Source: JAYVYM01 sp046593925
GTDB taxonomy: Bacteria; Actinomycetota; Actinomycetes; Mycobacteriales; SCTD01
DNA length: 21,757 bases
Direction: 5' to 3'
Assembly (NCBI GenBank): GCA_046593925.1
Contig: JBKJQN010000051.1
Coordinates: forward strand, 1-21,757
Each line of letters starts with the position of its first letter. Positions within the stretch are counted from its first letter, which is position 1. Shown here one piece after another: positions 8,267 to 16,357 of this stretch. A program made the translations under genes and the position numbers. Under the pieces are notes generated by a model that did not search any database, was not told where the DNA came from, and saw only the letters and a list, made by a program, of their open reading frames with translations.

Positions 8267-9367
8267 GTGGTCCGTCGTCGAATTGATTTGGCGGGTGAGG
8301 GCGGCCCGGCCGCGGCGGACTTTGGTGATGATGTCTTCGGTGGTGGTCTTCCAGACGAAGGGCTTGGGGTCGTCGTTCCAGTGGCTGGCCCACAGGTTGA
8401 TGGCGGTTTCGAGGTCGCTGACGCTGGTGAACACGCCGCGGCGCAGCCGCCGGTCGGTGAGTTCTTTGAACCACCGTTCGATGAGGTTGGTCCACGAGCT
8501 CGAGGTCGGGGTGGAGTGCAGGTGCCAGCGCCGGCGGTCCTTGTGGGCCAGCCAGTTGGTGATCTCGGGGGCTTTGTGTGCGGAGAGGTTGTCGAGCACG
8601 ACGTGCACGGCCAGGCCGCGGGGGACGGTCGCGTCGATCTGCTTGAAGAACCGCAGGACGTCCTTGGCGGTGTGGCCCTTCTGGCAGTGCGTCAGGACCT
8701 GTCCGGTGGCGATGTTCATCGCCGCGAACAGGTCGGTGGTGCCGTTGCGCTTGTCGTCGTGGGTCATGGTGCCGGCCCGGCCGGGCACCATCGGCAGGCT
8801 CGGCTGGGTGCGGTCCATCGCCTGGCACTGGGTCTTCTCATCGAGGCTGAACACCACCGCCCGCTTGGGCGGGTTGAGGTAGAGCCCGACGACGTCGACG
8901 AGCTTGTCCTCGTAATGCGGATCGTTGGAGATCTTGAAGGTGTCGACTTTCCACGGCTTGAGGCTGTGGTCGGCCCAGACCTTGGCGATGGAGTCCTTGC
9001 CCAGCCCGAACCGCTTGGCCAACGACCGCGTCGTCCAGTGCGTCCCGCTGTCGTCCGGCTTGTCCTGGCAGGTCACCCGGACGATCTCCGCGACGGTCCC
9101 TTCGGTCAGCGGTGACTTCCGCCCACGGCCTTTCGCGATCTTGCCGACCCCGTCGACGCCCTGCTCGGCGAACCGGGTCCGCCATCGCCGGACGGTGTCG
9201 GGCTCGACCCGACAGCACCGGGCGATCTCCTGATTGGCGACTCCGTCGGCGGCCAGGAGCAACGCCTGCGCCTGCACCACCTGCCGGTGCGGCAACGACG
9301 ACGCCACCGACATCCGCACCAACTCGGTCCGTTGGGTCGCCGTGAGCAGCAGGGCCGGGGCAGTCAT
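8264..9367 (-). CDS. IS630-family transposase
   Basis: 367 residues from ATG 9367. The N-terminus is a winged/helix-turn-helix pair (NQEIARCCRVEPDTVRRW, then SLAKRFGLGKDSIAKVW). The DDE catalytic triad of the IS630/Tc1-mariner superfamily is complete: Asp176 in VVFSLDEKTQ, Asp259 in HVVLDNLSAHK, Glu297 in WTNLIERWF. Length is normal for the family and no frameshift is seen, so it may be active. The stop codon TAG (8264-8266) is not inside the element: it is made of the duplicated TA target plus one host base. Confidence 0.93.
   Translation of the reverse strand: MTAPALLLTATQRTELVRMSVASSLPHRQVVQAQALLLAADGVANQEIARCCRVEPDTVRRWRTRFAEQGVDGVGKIAKGRGRKSPLTEGTVAEIVRVTCQDKPDDSGTHWTTRSLAKRFGLGKDSIAKVWADHSLKPWKVDTFKISNDPHYEDKLVDVVGLYLNPPKRAVVFSLDEKTQCQAMDRTQPSLPMVPGRAGTMTHDDKRNGTTDLFAAMNIATGQVLTHCQKGHTAKDVLRFFKQIDATVPRGLAVHVVLDNLSAHKAPEITNWLAHKDRRRWHLHSTPTSSSWTNLIERWFKELTDRRLRRGVFTSVSDLETAINLWASHWNDDPKPFVWKTTTEDIITKVRRGRAALTRQINSTTDH
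8267..8283 (+). repeat. IS630 left terminal inverted repeat
   Basis: Read inward it is GTGGTCCGTCGTCGAAT. It matches the other end read inward (GTGGTCTGTCTGCGAAT) at 14 of 17 positions. Confidence 0.8.
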
Positions 9368-9428
9368 GAGCCTATGATCCCGTGTTATATCGCAGACAGT
9401 GTGCGGCGCGCCGCGGTATACACGCCTG

Positions 9429-9445
9429 ATTCGCAGACAGACCAC
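9429..9445 (-). repeat. IS630 right terminal inverted repeat
   Basis: Reverse complement of the element's right edge; shares the consensus GTGGTCYGTCKKCGAAT with the left repeat and is followed by TA (9446-9447), the second copy of the target duplication. Confidence 0.8.
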
Positions 9446-9603
9446 TAGCGGGTCCGGGCGGCGTCAAGACAATGGCAGAGTCAGGTGCTGATCATCCAGG
9501 ACCTGAGCGAGCGTTGATCTGCGGGGCGTCTCTGGTCGCCATGGCCCGGCAGGAAGCGACAGGCGAAACCGGGCGCTCCCACCCTTGCCCCCCGGGAACC
9601 GCC

Positions 9604-10233
9604 ATGTCCGCCACCGCCCTGTCCCTACGCACCAAGACCCTTGCCTCGGTGGCCCTGCTCGGCAGCGTCGCTGCCGTCGCCGGCCTCGGGACGTTCGGGA
9701 CGTTCACCTCCAGCACCACCCCGGCCGCCCAGCCACTGGCCAGCGGTACCGTCGCGATCGCGATCGGGCCCGCCGGAACAGCCACCAACCGCTTGACCAT
9801 CGGCGTCAGCGGCCTGGTGCCCGGCGACACCGTTGCCCGCCAGATCCAGCTCACCGACGCCGCCGGCAACCAGGCCCTGTCCTCGATCACCCTGACGGCC
9901 GCCCCGACCACCTCCAGCGTGCTGGACACCGACGCGACCAACGGGCTGCAGCTCACCGTCCAGTCCTGCGCCACGGCGTGGACCGAGACGCCAGCCGGAA
10001 CGGGCTACACCTACACGTGCAGCGCAGCTCCCACCACCGTGCTGGCCTCCCGGCCGGTCCCGATCACTGTTCCGGTCACGCTGCCGGGCCTGAACGCCCT
10101 GACCGGCGGCGGGACAGACAACCTGCTGTTCACCGCGACGTTCCCCACCGCGGCCGGTAACGCCCTGCAGACCCAGAGCAGCACCATCAACTTCACCCTG
10201 ACCGGCACCCAGCGGGCCGGCACCGCCAAGTAG
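9604..10233 (+). CDS. TasA/camelysin-like SipW-dependent surface protein
   Basis: 209 residues from ATG 9604, which follows GGGAAC. The first 35 residues are an export signal (RTK, hydrophobic stretch ASVALLGSVAAVAGLG, then GTFGTFTSSTTPA). This is the SipW-dependent type seen in TasA and camelysin precursors, where the hydrophobic core runs into a GTFxxF motif and an ASGTV segment at 47-50. The rest is Thr/Ser/Ala-rich beta-strand sequence with just two cysteines, Cys122 and Cys139, likely a disulfide. Such proteins form extracellular fibres or surface layers, or act as secreted proteases in the camelysin branch. A SipW-type peptidase gene follows 37 bases downstream. The exact role here is unknown. 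Confidence 0.72.
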   Translation: MSATALSLRTKTLASVALLGSVAAVAGLGTFGTFTSSTTPAAQPLASGTVAIAIGPAGTATNRLTIGVSGLVPGDTVARQIQLTDAAGNQALSSITLTAAPTTSSVLDTDATNGLQLTVQSCATAWTETPAGTGYTYTCSAAPTTVLASRPVPITVPVTLPGLNALTGGGTDNLLFTATFPTAAGNALQTQSSTINFTLTGTQRAGTAK

Positions 10234-10270
10234 CGCCCGCCCGCCCGGCACCACCACCGGAGGACCAGCC

Positions 10271-10882
10271 ATGACCACGCTGACCCTGCCAGCACTGGTC
10301 GACGGCACCGCGCCGGCCCTATCGCTGGGTCGCCGGGTCCGGCGGCCGCTGGCCCGGGCGGTACGCGCGTCGGGGAGCCTGCTGCTGATCGCGGGGGCGC
10401 TGCTGTTCGCCGGGCTCGCCGTCGGGCCGCACCTGCTGGGCTACCAGACGGTCACCATGCTCACCGGCAGCATGAGCCCGACGATCCGGCCCGGCGACGT
10501 CGTGGTCGACACCCCGGAGCCGGTCGGCGCCGTGCGCCCCGGGCAGATCATCAGTTACCACGTGCCGTTAGAGGACCACCGCGTCGTCAGCCACCGGATC
10601 GTCAGCGTCGCCCAGACCCCGGGTGGCGCCGTCACCGTGCGCACCAAAGGCGACGCCAACGCCAGCGAGGACCCGTGGACCGCGCAGCTGCAGGGCCAGC
10701 AGGACTGGCAGGTCCGCACCGTCGTCCCCCGGCTCGGCGCGCTCATCGGGCTGCTGCGCGGCCCGTACCTGATGCGCCTCGTCCTGATCGCCCTGCTGAT
10801 GCTGGCCACCGACGGGCTCATCAGCATCTGGCGGCGGCCACCCCCGCCCGCTCCGACGCCCGCTCCGACACCGGCGCAATAG
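10271..10882 (+). CDS. sipW: SipW-type signal peptidase I
   Basis: 203 residues with a strong ribosome binding site, GGAGG at 10259-10263. The catalytic Ser67 lies in TGSMSP and the general base is His108 in VVSHRIV; this Ser-His pair, instead of Ser-Lys, marks the ER/archaeal/SipW type of signal peptidase I. RTKGDANASED (124-134) is the conserved Gly-Asp motif. A transmembrane helix spans about 34-55 and another about 165-185, ahead of a Pro-rich tail. It should sit in the cytoplasmic membrane and cleave the signals of the neighbouring secreted proteins, most clearly the TasA-like one upstream. Its stop codon directly abuts the next start, so the operon is coupled. Confidence 0.88.
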   Translation: MTTLTLPALVDGTAPALSLGRRVRRPLARAVRASGSLLLIAGALLFAGLAVGPHLLGYQTVTMLTGSMSPTIRPGDVVVDTPEPVGAVRPGQIISYHVPLEDHRVVSHRIVSVAQTPGGAVTVRTKGDANASEDPWTAQLQGQQDWQVRTVVPRLGALIGLLRGPYLMRLVLIALLMLATDGLISIWRRPPPPAPTPAPTPAQ

Positions 10883-11311
10883 ATGGGGCGACGACGACGC
10901 CCCGGCCCGCCCCGCTGGGTGCCGGCATGTCTGGTCCCCGTCGCGGTGCTGCTGGCAAGCACACCCGCCTCAGCCGCGCTGTCCACTCGGCCGAGCGCCG
11001 CCGGGACCTTCGCCAGCGCCACACTGGCAGCACCCACCGGCCTGACCGTCACCAAGACCTGCGGGACGACGTCATCCACGGTCACCCTCAGATGGACGGC
11101 GACGGCCTCTGTCTACGCCACCGGCTACCTGCTGACCTACACCGTGAACGGCGGCAGCAACGGCACGACCCCGCAGACCATCACCGGCCGCAGCACCGTC
11201 ACCGGCACCTACCCGATCACCAACGGCTCGACCTACGTGGTGACGCTAGCCAGCACCTACCGCAACTGGACCAGCCCCAGCAGCCCGACGAACGGCCCGT
11301 TCGGCTGCTGA
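10883..11311 (+). CDS. Small secreted protein, possible Fn3-like fold
   Basis: 142 residues. ATG 10883 follows the sipW stop codon with no gap, which implies translational coupling. The N-terminus is a classical signal peptide (RRRRPGPPR, then hydrophobic VPACLVPVAVLLA, cleavage near STPASA at about residue 31). The segment SAAGTFASATLAAPTGLTVT leads into Thr/Ser-rich beta strands (TVTLRWTATASVYATGYLLTYTV), resembling a fibronectin type III or similar beta-sandwich. After signal removal two cysteines remain, Cys60 and the last residue Cys142, which could form a disulfide tying the C-terminus back. It is probably a surface or fibre partner of the TasA-like protein. I do not recognise a named family. 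Confidence 0.65.
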   Translation: MGRRRRPGPPRWVPACLVPVAVLLASTPASAALSTRPSAAGTFASATLAAPTGLTVTKTCGTTSSTVTLRWTATASVYATGYLLTYTVNGGSNGTTPQTITGRSTVTGTYPITNGSTYVVTLASTYRNWTSPSSPTNGPFGC

Positions 11312-11661
11312 GCGCAGACCCCGGGCGCCCGGTCCTGACCCACGGGGACGCCGGTCAAGGCCCTCGCGGACGGGCGGGGCGGCCCTATCTTTGGCGTGCT
11401 TGCGGGCCCTGGAAGGGGGTGCCGGTAACGGCCCGCAGTGTGCCTTCCTGCTTACCCTGCCCGGGCTCGCCGGCGACGGGCCCGCTGCTCCTCGCCGCGC
11501 GCAGCCACGGGGCGACCGGCGGCGGGTGGCCCGCGATGACCCAGGGGCTCGATGCGATCTGAGGGAGCCGGGGGGTCCCGAAGCGGTAACGCTGCTTGAT
11601 GTCGCTGCCACAACGGCGCCCGGGATGCCAGGATCGGCTTTCCCGTACGAAGGAGCCCCAG
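11312..11661. other. Gap between secretion and transport operons
   Basis: No gene seen. CCGGGCGCCCGG (11321-11332) is a self-complementary stretch just after the last secretion gene and may end that transcript, though it lacks a T-run. The promoter of the transporter operon must lie here, but I cannot pick a convincing -35/-10 pair or a riboswitch. AAGGAG at 11650-11655 is the ribosome binding site of the next gene. Confidence 0.45.
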
Positions 11662-12570
11662 GTGTCCTGTGCTGTGACCCGAACGCTGGCCGCCGGCCTC
11701 GTCCTCGGCGTACTCGCTCTGTCCGGCTGCGGGGGGAGTGGCAGCACCGTCAAGGCGGGGTCCTCCGGCCCGCCAAGTGCGACGGGTGGATCGTCCGAGA
11801 CGGACCCCGCCCTCGCGGCGAAGCTCCCGGCGAACGTGAAGGCCGCGGGCGTGATCAAATCCGGGACGGACGCCTCGTACCCGCCTATGGAGAGCGTGGG
11901 CAAGGATGGGCAGACGGTGGAGGGTTTCGACGTCGACCTCGGCAACGCCGTCGCTGCCAAGCTGGGCGTCAAGATCGTCTTCATCAACGCCCCCTTCGAC
12001 TCGATCATCCCGGGCATTGCCTCCGGCAAGTACGACCTGGGCTTCTCCTCGTTTACCCCGACCGTCGCGCGGATGCAGAGCGTCGACTTCGTGAACTACC
12101 TGAGCAACGGCACGTTGTGGGCGGTGAAGAAGGGGAACCCGGGCACGGTGAACCGCGATGACGCCTGCGGCAAGAAGGTCGCGGTGCAGAAGGGCACGAC
12201 GCAGGTCGACGACGTCACGGCCCGCAGCGAGGTCTGCACCAAGGCCGGCAAGCCGGCGATCACCGTCGACCAGTACCAGCTTCAGACGGACGCGACCACA
12301 GCTGTGGTGTCCGGCAAGGACGTCGCCATGCTCGCCGACTCCCCGGTCATCTCGTACGCGGTCACGCAGTCCGGCGGCCAGGTCGAGCAGCTCGGCGAGC
12401 AGTACGGCGCGGCCCCGACCGGCGTCGCGCTGCCCAAGGGCGGCCCGCTGACGCAGGTGCTGGCCGACACGTTCACAGCTCTCATCGCCGACGGCAGCTA
12501 CGCCAAGATCACCTCTAAGTGGGGGCTGGGCAAGCTCGCGGTCACGGCGACCGCGGTCAACCAGCCGTAG
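11662..12570 (+). CDS. Amino-acid ABC transporter substrate-binding lipoprotein
   Basis: 302 residues. GTG 11662 was chosen because AAGGAG (11650-11655) lies 6 bases upstream and the product then begins with a normal lipoprotein signal: TRTLAAGLVLGVLALSGC, lipid-anchored at Cys23. The mature part is a bacterial family-3 solute-binding protein: GVIKSGTDASYPPMES, EGFDVDLGNAVAAKLG, the FINAPFDSIIPGIASGKYDLG hinge region, and TPTVARMQSVDFVNY. This family binds polar amino acids such as glutamate, glutamine, arginine or histidine outside the membrane. The following epimerase and DUF1611 genes suggest D-glutamate or a related D-amino acid or peptide as the ligand. First gene of a five-gene operon. 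Confidence 0.9.
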   Translation: MSCAVTRTLAAGLVLGVLALSGCGGSGSTVKAGSSGPPSATGGSSETDPALAAKLPANVKAAGVIKSGTDASYPPMESVGKDGQTVEGFDVDLGNAVAAKLGVKIVFINAPFDSIIPGIASGKYDLGFSSFTPTVARMQSVDFVNYLSNGTLWAVKKGNPGTVNRDDACGKKVAVQKGTTQVDDVTARSEVCTKAGKPAITVDQYQLQTDATTAVVSGKDVAMLADSPVISYAVTQSGGQVEQLGEQYGAAPTGVALPKGGPLTQVLADTFTALIADGSYAKITSKWGLGKLAVTATAVNQP

Positions 12571-12596
12571 TTAGTACCGGCAGCGGAGGCCACCTC

Positions 12597-13526
12597 ATGA
12601 CGAGTACCGCGGCGAGGCCAGCGCAACTGCGGGAACGGCCGCCGGCCATCCGGGCGGTCGGCGTCCGCCATCCCGGGCGCTGGGTGGCGACGGCCGCCGT
12701 CGCCCTCGTGGCCGCGATGCTGGTGCACAGCGTGCTCACGAACGAGCACTACCAGTGGGCGGAGCAGGCCCGGTATGCCTTCACCGGCAGCATCCTGAGC
12801 GGCGTCCGGACGACGCTGATCCTGACCGTGGTCGCCATGCTGATCGGGGTGGTCCTCGGGGTGGTGCTCGCGGTCCTGCGGTTGTCCCCCAACCCGCTGC
12901 TGTCCGGCGCCGCCTGGGTCTATATCTGGGTGTTCCGCGGGACCCCGGTGCTCGTCCAGCTCATCATCTGGGGGAGCCTCGGTGCGCTCTATCCCCGGCT
13001 TGGGCTGGGGTTGCCGTTCGGCCCGACGTACTTCCAGAACGACACCAACGTCCTGGTCCCCGGTCTCGTCGCGGCGCTGCTCGGCCTCGGGCTAAACGAG
13101 GCGGCGTATATGGCGGAGATCGTCCGGGCCGGACTGCTGTCGGTGGACGAGGGGCAGACCGAGGCCGCGTACGCGCTGGGTATGGGCCGCGCGGCGACGC
13201 TGCGGCGGATCGTTCTGCCGCAGGCCATGCGGGTCATCGTGCCGCCGACCGGCAATGAGACCATCTCGATGCTGAAGACGACATCGCTGGTCGCGTACAT
13301 TCCGTACTACGAGTTGCTGTTCCGCACCCAGAACATCTACAGCAGGACGTACCAGATCATCCCGATGCTGATCATGGCGAGCCTGTGGTATCTGGCGATG
13401 ACGAGCGTGCTGATGGTGGCCCAGACCCGGATCGAACGGCACTACGGCCGAGGGGCGACGCGGGCCTCGACAGGACCGTCGCGAACGGGCGCGAGGTGGT
13501 TCGGCTCCCGCAGCGCGCACGCGTGA
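12597..13526 (+). CDS. Amino-acid ABC transporter permease
   Basis: 309 residues. ATG 12597 has GGAGG at 12585-12589. A cytoplasmic N-terminal tail (about 30 residues) is followed by a hydrophobic helix (WVATAAVALVAAMLVHSVL) and the membrane domain of the His/Glu/Gln/Arg permease family: GVRTTLILTVVAMLIGVVLGVVLAV, WVYIWVFRGTPVLVQLIIWG. The EAA loop, which contacts the ATPase, reads EAAYALGMGRAATLRRIVLPQAMRVIVPPTGNE. The single permease probably acts as a homodimer, as no second permease gene is present. It overlaps the ATPase gene by four bases (GTGA). Confidence 0.92.
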   Translation: MTSTAARPAQLRERPPAIRAVGVRHPGRWVATAAVALVAAMLVHSVLTNEHYQWAEQARYAFTGSILSGVRTTLILTVVAMLIGVVLGVVLAVLRLSPNPLLSGAAWVYIWVFRGTPVLVQLIIWGSLGALYPRLGLGLPFGPTYFQNDTNVLVPGLVAALLGLGLNEAAYMAEIVRAGLLSVDEGQTEAAYALGMGRAATLRRIVLPQAMRVIVPPTGNETISMLKTTSLVAYIPYYELLFRTQNIYSRTYQIIPMLIMASLWYLAMTSVLMVAQTRIERHYGRGATRASTGPSRTGARWFGSRSAHA

Positions 13527-14290
13527 GCGCCGTGCCGATGGTGCGCGCCCAGGCGGTGCACAAGTCGTTCGGCGACGTCGAGGTGCTCCGGGGCATCAAC
13601 CTGGAGGTCGCGCCGCAGGAGGTGTGCTGCGTCATTGGCCCGTCCGGGTCCGGCAAGTCGACCTTCCTGCGGTGCGTGAACCACCTGGAGAAGATCGATG
13701 CGGGACGCCTGTGGGTGCAGGACATGCTCGTGGGCTACCGCGAGTCCGGCGGCAAGCTGCACGAGCTCCGGGAGAAGGAGGTATCGGCGCAGCGCCGCGA
13801 CATCGGGATGGTCTTCCAGCGGTTCAACCTGTTCCCGCACATGACGGCGTTGGGCAACGTGATGGAGGCGCCGGTGCGGGTGAAGGGCGAGTCCAAGGCC
13901 GTTGCGCGGGAGCGCGCACGAGCGCTGCTCGACCGGGTCGGCCTGGCCGACAGGACCGACGCCTACCCTGTACAACTGTCCGGGGGCCAGCAGCAGAGGG
14001 TGGCGATCGCCCGGGCGCTTGCGATGGAGCCGAAGCTCATGCTCTTCGACGAGCCGACCTCCGCGCTCGACCCAGAGCTAGTCGGCGAGGTCCTCGACGT
14101 GATGCGTACGCTCGCCGAGGAGGGTATGACCATGATCGTCGTGACCCATGAGATGGGCTTCGCCCGGGAGGTGGGGGACACGCTGGTGTTCATGGACGAG
14201 GGGGCGCTCGTCGAGTCCGGTGCTCCTCGGGAGCTGCTGGCCAGGCCGCAGCACCCACGTACCCGGGCGTTCCTGTCCAAGGTGCTCTAG
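13523..14290 (+). CDS. Amino-acid ABC transporter ATP-binding protein
   Basis: 255 residues. GTG 13523 overlaps the permease stop as GTGA; ATG 13538 in the same frame is the alternative and would remove five residues. All ABC motifs are present: Walker A GPSGSGKST (39-47), Q-loop MVFQRFNLFPH, signature LSGGQQQRVAIARA, Walker B LMLFDEPTSALD, and the switch histidine in VTHEMGFA. This is the GlnQ/HisP-type polar amino-acid subfamily. It energises uptake through the permease. The stop codon is followed at once by the start of the epimerase gene. Confidence 0.93.
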   Translation: MSAVPMVRAQAVHKSFGDVEVLRGINLEVAPQEVCCVIGPSGSGKSTFLRCVNHLEKIDAGRLWVQDMLVGYRESGGKLHELREKEVSAQRRDIGMVFQRFNLFPHMTALGNVMEAPVRVKGESKAVARERARALLDRVGLADRTDAYPVQLSGGQQQRVAIARALAMEPKLMLFDEPTSALDPELVGEVLDVMRTLAEEGMTMIVVTHEMGFAREVGDTLVFMDEGALVESGAPRELLARPQHPRTRAFLSKVL

Positions 14291-15307
14291 GTGCAGCTCC
14301 GGGCCTGGATCGAGACACTGCACCTGACCGAGACCTTCAGCATTGCGGGCTCGTCGGCGAGGAACGACGAGCGGGTACTCATCGTGGAGCTGGAGCACGA
14401 CGGCCTGGTGGGGCTGGGCGAGGGCGCTCCGGTCGACTACTGGGGCGAGACGGCGGATTCGATGCTGGAGTTCGTCGGCTCCCCGGACGTCGAGGCGGCG
14501 CTGGGCAGCGATCCGTACGCGCTGGAGGAGATTGGCGTGCGGCTTGCGGCCCGGCCCGGCAACACCGGAGCCAAGATGGCGCTGGACGGCGCGCTGCACG
14601 ACTGGGTGGGCAAGCGGTTGGGGCAGCCGGTGTGGCGGCTGCTTGGCCTGTCCCCGGTGCTCCCGCCGACATCGTTCACGCTCGGCCTGGACACGGTTCA
14701 AGGCACGGTTCAGCGGGCCCGGGCGGCCGGTGGCTTCGAGGTCCTTAAGGTGAAGGTCGGCGGTCCGGACGACGCCGAGCGGCTGCGGGCTGTGCGCGCG
14801 ACAAGCGACGCGCGGTTGCGCGTCGACGGCAACCAGGGCTGGACGCTCGACACTGCGAGGGAGCTGATGCCGCTGCTCGTCGAGCTCGGCGTCGAGTTCG
14901 TCGAGCAGCCCTTCCCGGTGGGCGACCGGGAGTCCTGCCTGCGGCTGCGCGACCTGCCGGAGCGGGTCCCAGTCGTGATCGACGAAGGGGTGAGGGATTC
15001 GCGGCAGGTCGCCGACATCGCGACGTACGCCGACGGGGTCAACCTCAAGCTCGCCAAGACCGGCGGGATCCGCGAGGCGGTGCGCGCGGTGCACGTCGCC
15101 CGGGCGCTCGGGCTGCAGGTGATGCTGGGCTGCATGATTGAGTCCGAGCTGGGGATAGCGCAGGCCGCGTCGATCGCGTCGCTCGTTGACTTCGTGGACC
15201 TGGATGGACACCTGCTGATCCAGCCCGGACCGTTTGCCGGGCTTGGTCTGGTGGGCGGCCGGCTGGTGCTGTCCGAGGAGCCGGGGCTGGGGGTACGTTC
15301 GCGGTGA
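14291..15307 (+). CDS. dgcA: Enolase-superfamily epimerase, DgcA-like
   Basis: 338 residues from GTG 14291, which directly follows the ATPase stop codon. It belongs to the muconate-lactonising/dipeptide-epimerase subgroup of the enolase superfamily. Visible active-site elements are Lys153-x-Lys155 (VLKVKV), metal ligands Asp179 (RVDGNQGW), Glu205 (FVEQPF) and Asp231 (VIDEGV), the second-face Lys253 and Lys256 (NLKLAKTGG), CMIES (281-285), and DLDG (303-306), which is typical of dipeptide epimerases. Family members epimerise L-Ala-D/L-Glu, while the DgcA branch is reported to racemise N-acetyl-D-glutamate. The DUF1611 partner directly downstream favours DgcA. Ala-Glu epimerase from cell-wall peptide recycling is the main alternative. 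Confidence 0.82.
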   Translation: MQLRAWIETLHLTETFSIAGSSARNDERVLIVELEHDGLVGLGEGAPVDYWGETADSMLEFVGSPDVEAALGSDPYALEEIGVRLAARPGNTGAKMALDGALHDWVGKRLGQPVWRLLGLSPVLPPTSFTLGLDTVQGTVQRARAAGGFEVLKVKVGGPDDAERLRAVRATSDARLRVDGNQGWTLDTARELMPLLVELGVEFVEQPFPVGDRESCLRLRDLPERVPVVIDEGVRDSRQVADIATYADGVNLKLAKTGGIREAVRAVHVARALGLQVMLGCMIESELGIAQAASIASLVDFVDLDGHLLIQPGPFAGLGLVGGRLVLSEEPGLGVRSR

Positions 15308-16338
15308 GCGACCGGGTGGCGGTCTTCGCCGAGGGACTGTTTGCGACGCCGAACGCCAAGACGGCACATGGGGTGATCCGGTACGCCGCCCGCGAGGTGG
15401 TGGCGGTGGTGGACTCCATGCATGCCGGGCGTACGGCGGAGCAGGTCGTCCCGTACTGCGCGCGGCCGGTGCCGGTCGTGGCCTCGGTCGCTGAGGCGGC
15501 CGGGCTGGGGGCGACGGTGCTGTTGGTCGGGGTCGCGCCGCTCGGGGGTGCACTGGCACCGCAATGGCGGCAGGCGCTCGAGCTGGCGCTTGAGCTCGGG
15601 ATGGACGTCGAGGCGGGCCTGCACACTGTGCTCGGCGACGACCTGGAACTGGTGGCCCTGGCAGCAAGATACGGGCGGGCGCTGCGGGACCTGCGGACCG
15701 CCCCCACCGACTTGTCGGTCCCGCGTGGGCCGGCCGCCCGGCCGCCAGGCCTGCGTGTCGTGCACTCTGTCGGCTCGGACTGCGCGATCGGCAAGATGAG
15801 CGTGACGCTGGAGCTCGACCGGGCGGCCCGGGCCCGCGGGCTGCGGTCGGCGTTCGTGGCAACCGGCCAGACCGGGATCGCGATCACCGGCTGGGGGATC
15901 GCGGTCGACCACGTCATCAGCGACTTCGTCGCAGGTGCCGCCGAGCGGCTGGTGTTGGAGGGCGCGCGGCGGGGGGCGGACCTGCTGTTCGTCGAGGGGC
16001 AGGGCGCCCTCCACCACCCGGCGTACTCGGGAGTGACCCTGGGGTTGCTCCACGGCTCGGCGCCCGATGTGCTCGTGCTCTCACACCGCGCCGGGACAAT
16101 CGTCAACAGCGACTACCGCGACGTGCCGCTGTTGCCGCTCCCCGGCCTGGTCGAGGCGTACGAGGCCGTCGTCGCGCCGGTCAAACCGGCACGGGTAGCC
16201 GCGGTCGCCCTGAACACGGCCGGGATGAGCGACGCGGCCGCGCGGGCTGCGCTGGCCGACGCCGAGAGCGACACCGGCCTGCCCGCCGATGACGTCGTGC
16301 GTTTCGGTCCGGACAAGCTGCTCGACGCCGTGCTGTGA
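15304..16338 (+). CDS. dgcN: DUF1611 protein, DgcN-like
   Basis: 344 residues. GTG 15304 overlaps the epimerase stop as GTGA, so the two are translated together. The C-terminal P-loop domain has the family's GSDCAIGKM motif (157-165, Lys164), the FVATGQTGIAITGWG stretch, and FVEGQGALHHPAYSGVT around 229-245; the N-terminal domain is Rossmann-like with RYAAREVVAVVDS. DUF1611 proteins were long uncharacterised; DgcN is reported to act as an N-acetyltransferase on D-glutamate, feeding DgcA, so that D-glutamate becomes L-glutamate after deacetylation. No deacetylase gene is seen here. Last gene of the operon. Confidence 0.82.
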   Translation: MSDRVAVFAEGLFATPNAKTAHGVIRYAAREVVAVVDSMHAGRTAEQVVPYCARPVPVVASVAEAAGLGATVLLVGVAPLGGALAPQWRQALELALELGMDVEAGLHTVLGDDLELVALAARYGRALRDLRTAPTDLSVPRGPAARPPGLRVVHSVGSDCAIGKMSVTLELDRAARARGLRSAFVATGQTGIAITGWGIAVDHVISDFVAGAAERLVLEGARRGADLLFVEGQGALHHPAYSGVTLGLLHGSAPDVLVLSHRAGTIVNSDYRDVPLLPLPGLVEAYEAVVAPVKPARVAAVALNTAGMSDAAARAALADAESDTGLPADDVVRFGPDKLLDAVL

Positions 16339-16344
16339 CGCGCT

Positions 16345-16357
16345 CGGCCCCTGGCCG
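16345..16357 (+). terminator. Possible weak terminator after dgcN
   Basis: CGGCC (16345-16349), loop CCT, GGCCG (16353-16357), followed by a mildly T-rich stretch. Position fits the end of the operon, but the stem is short and no T-run follows. Confidence 0.3.

Larger units (their letters stand above)
8267..9445 (-). mobile_element. Complete IS630-family insertion sequence
   Basis: 1,179 bp with imperfect terminal inverted repeats and a single transposase gene. TA dinucleotides flank both edges (8265-8266 and 9446-9447), the target duplication expected for this family. The wider context is CTAG at both ends, so the target was probably a CTAG palindrome. It cut into a pRiA4b ORF-3-like gene on one side and sits about 160 bp upstream of the secretion operon on the other. 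One copy in this window. Confidence 0.88.

Noticed and set aside
9448..9603. Cyclic-di-GMP riboswitch ahead of the TasA-like gene
   Set aside because: GCGAAACCGGGCGC superficially recalls the class I motif, but the conserved GACGCAAAGCC segment and its receptor are absent.
14078..16053. Long minus-strand open frames opposite the epimerase and DUF1611 genes
   Set aside because: These are antisense shadows of well-supported genes in high-GC DNA; composition is Arg/Pro/Gln-rich and no motif is seen.
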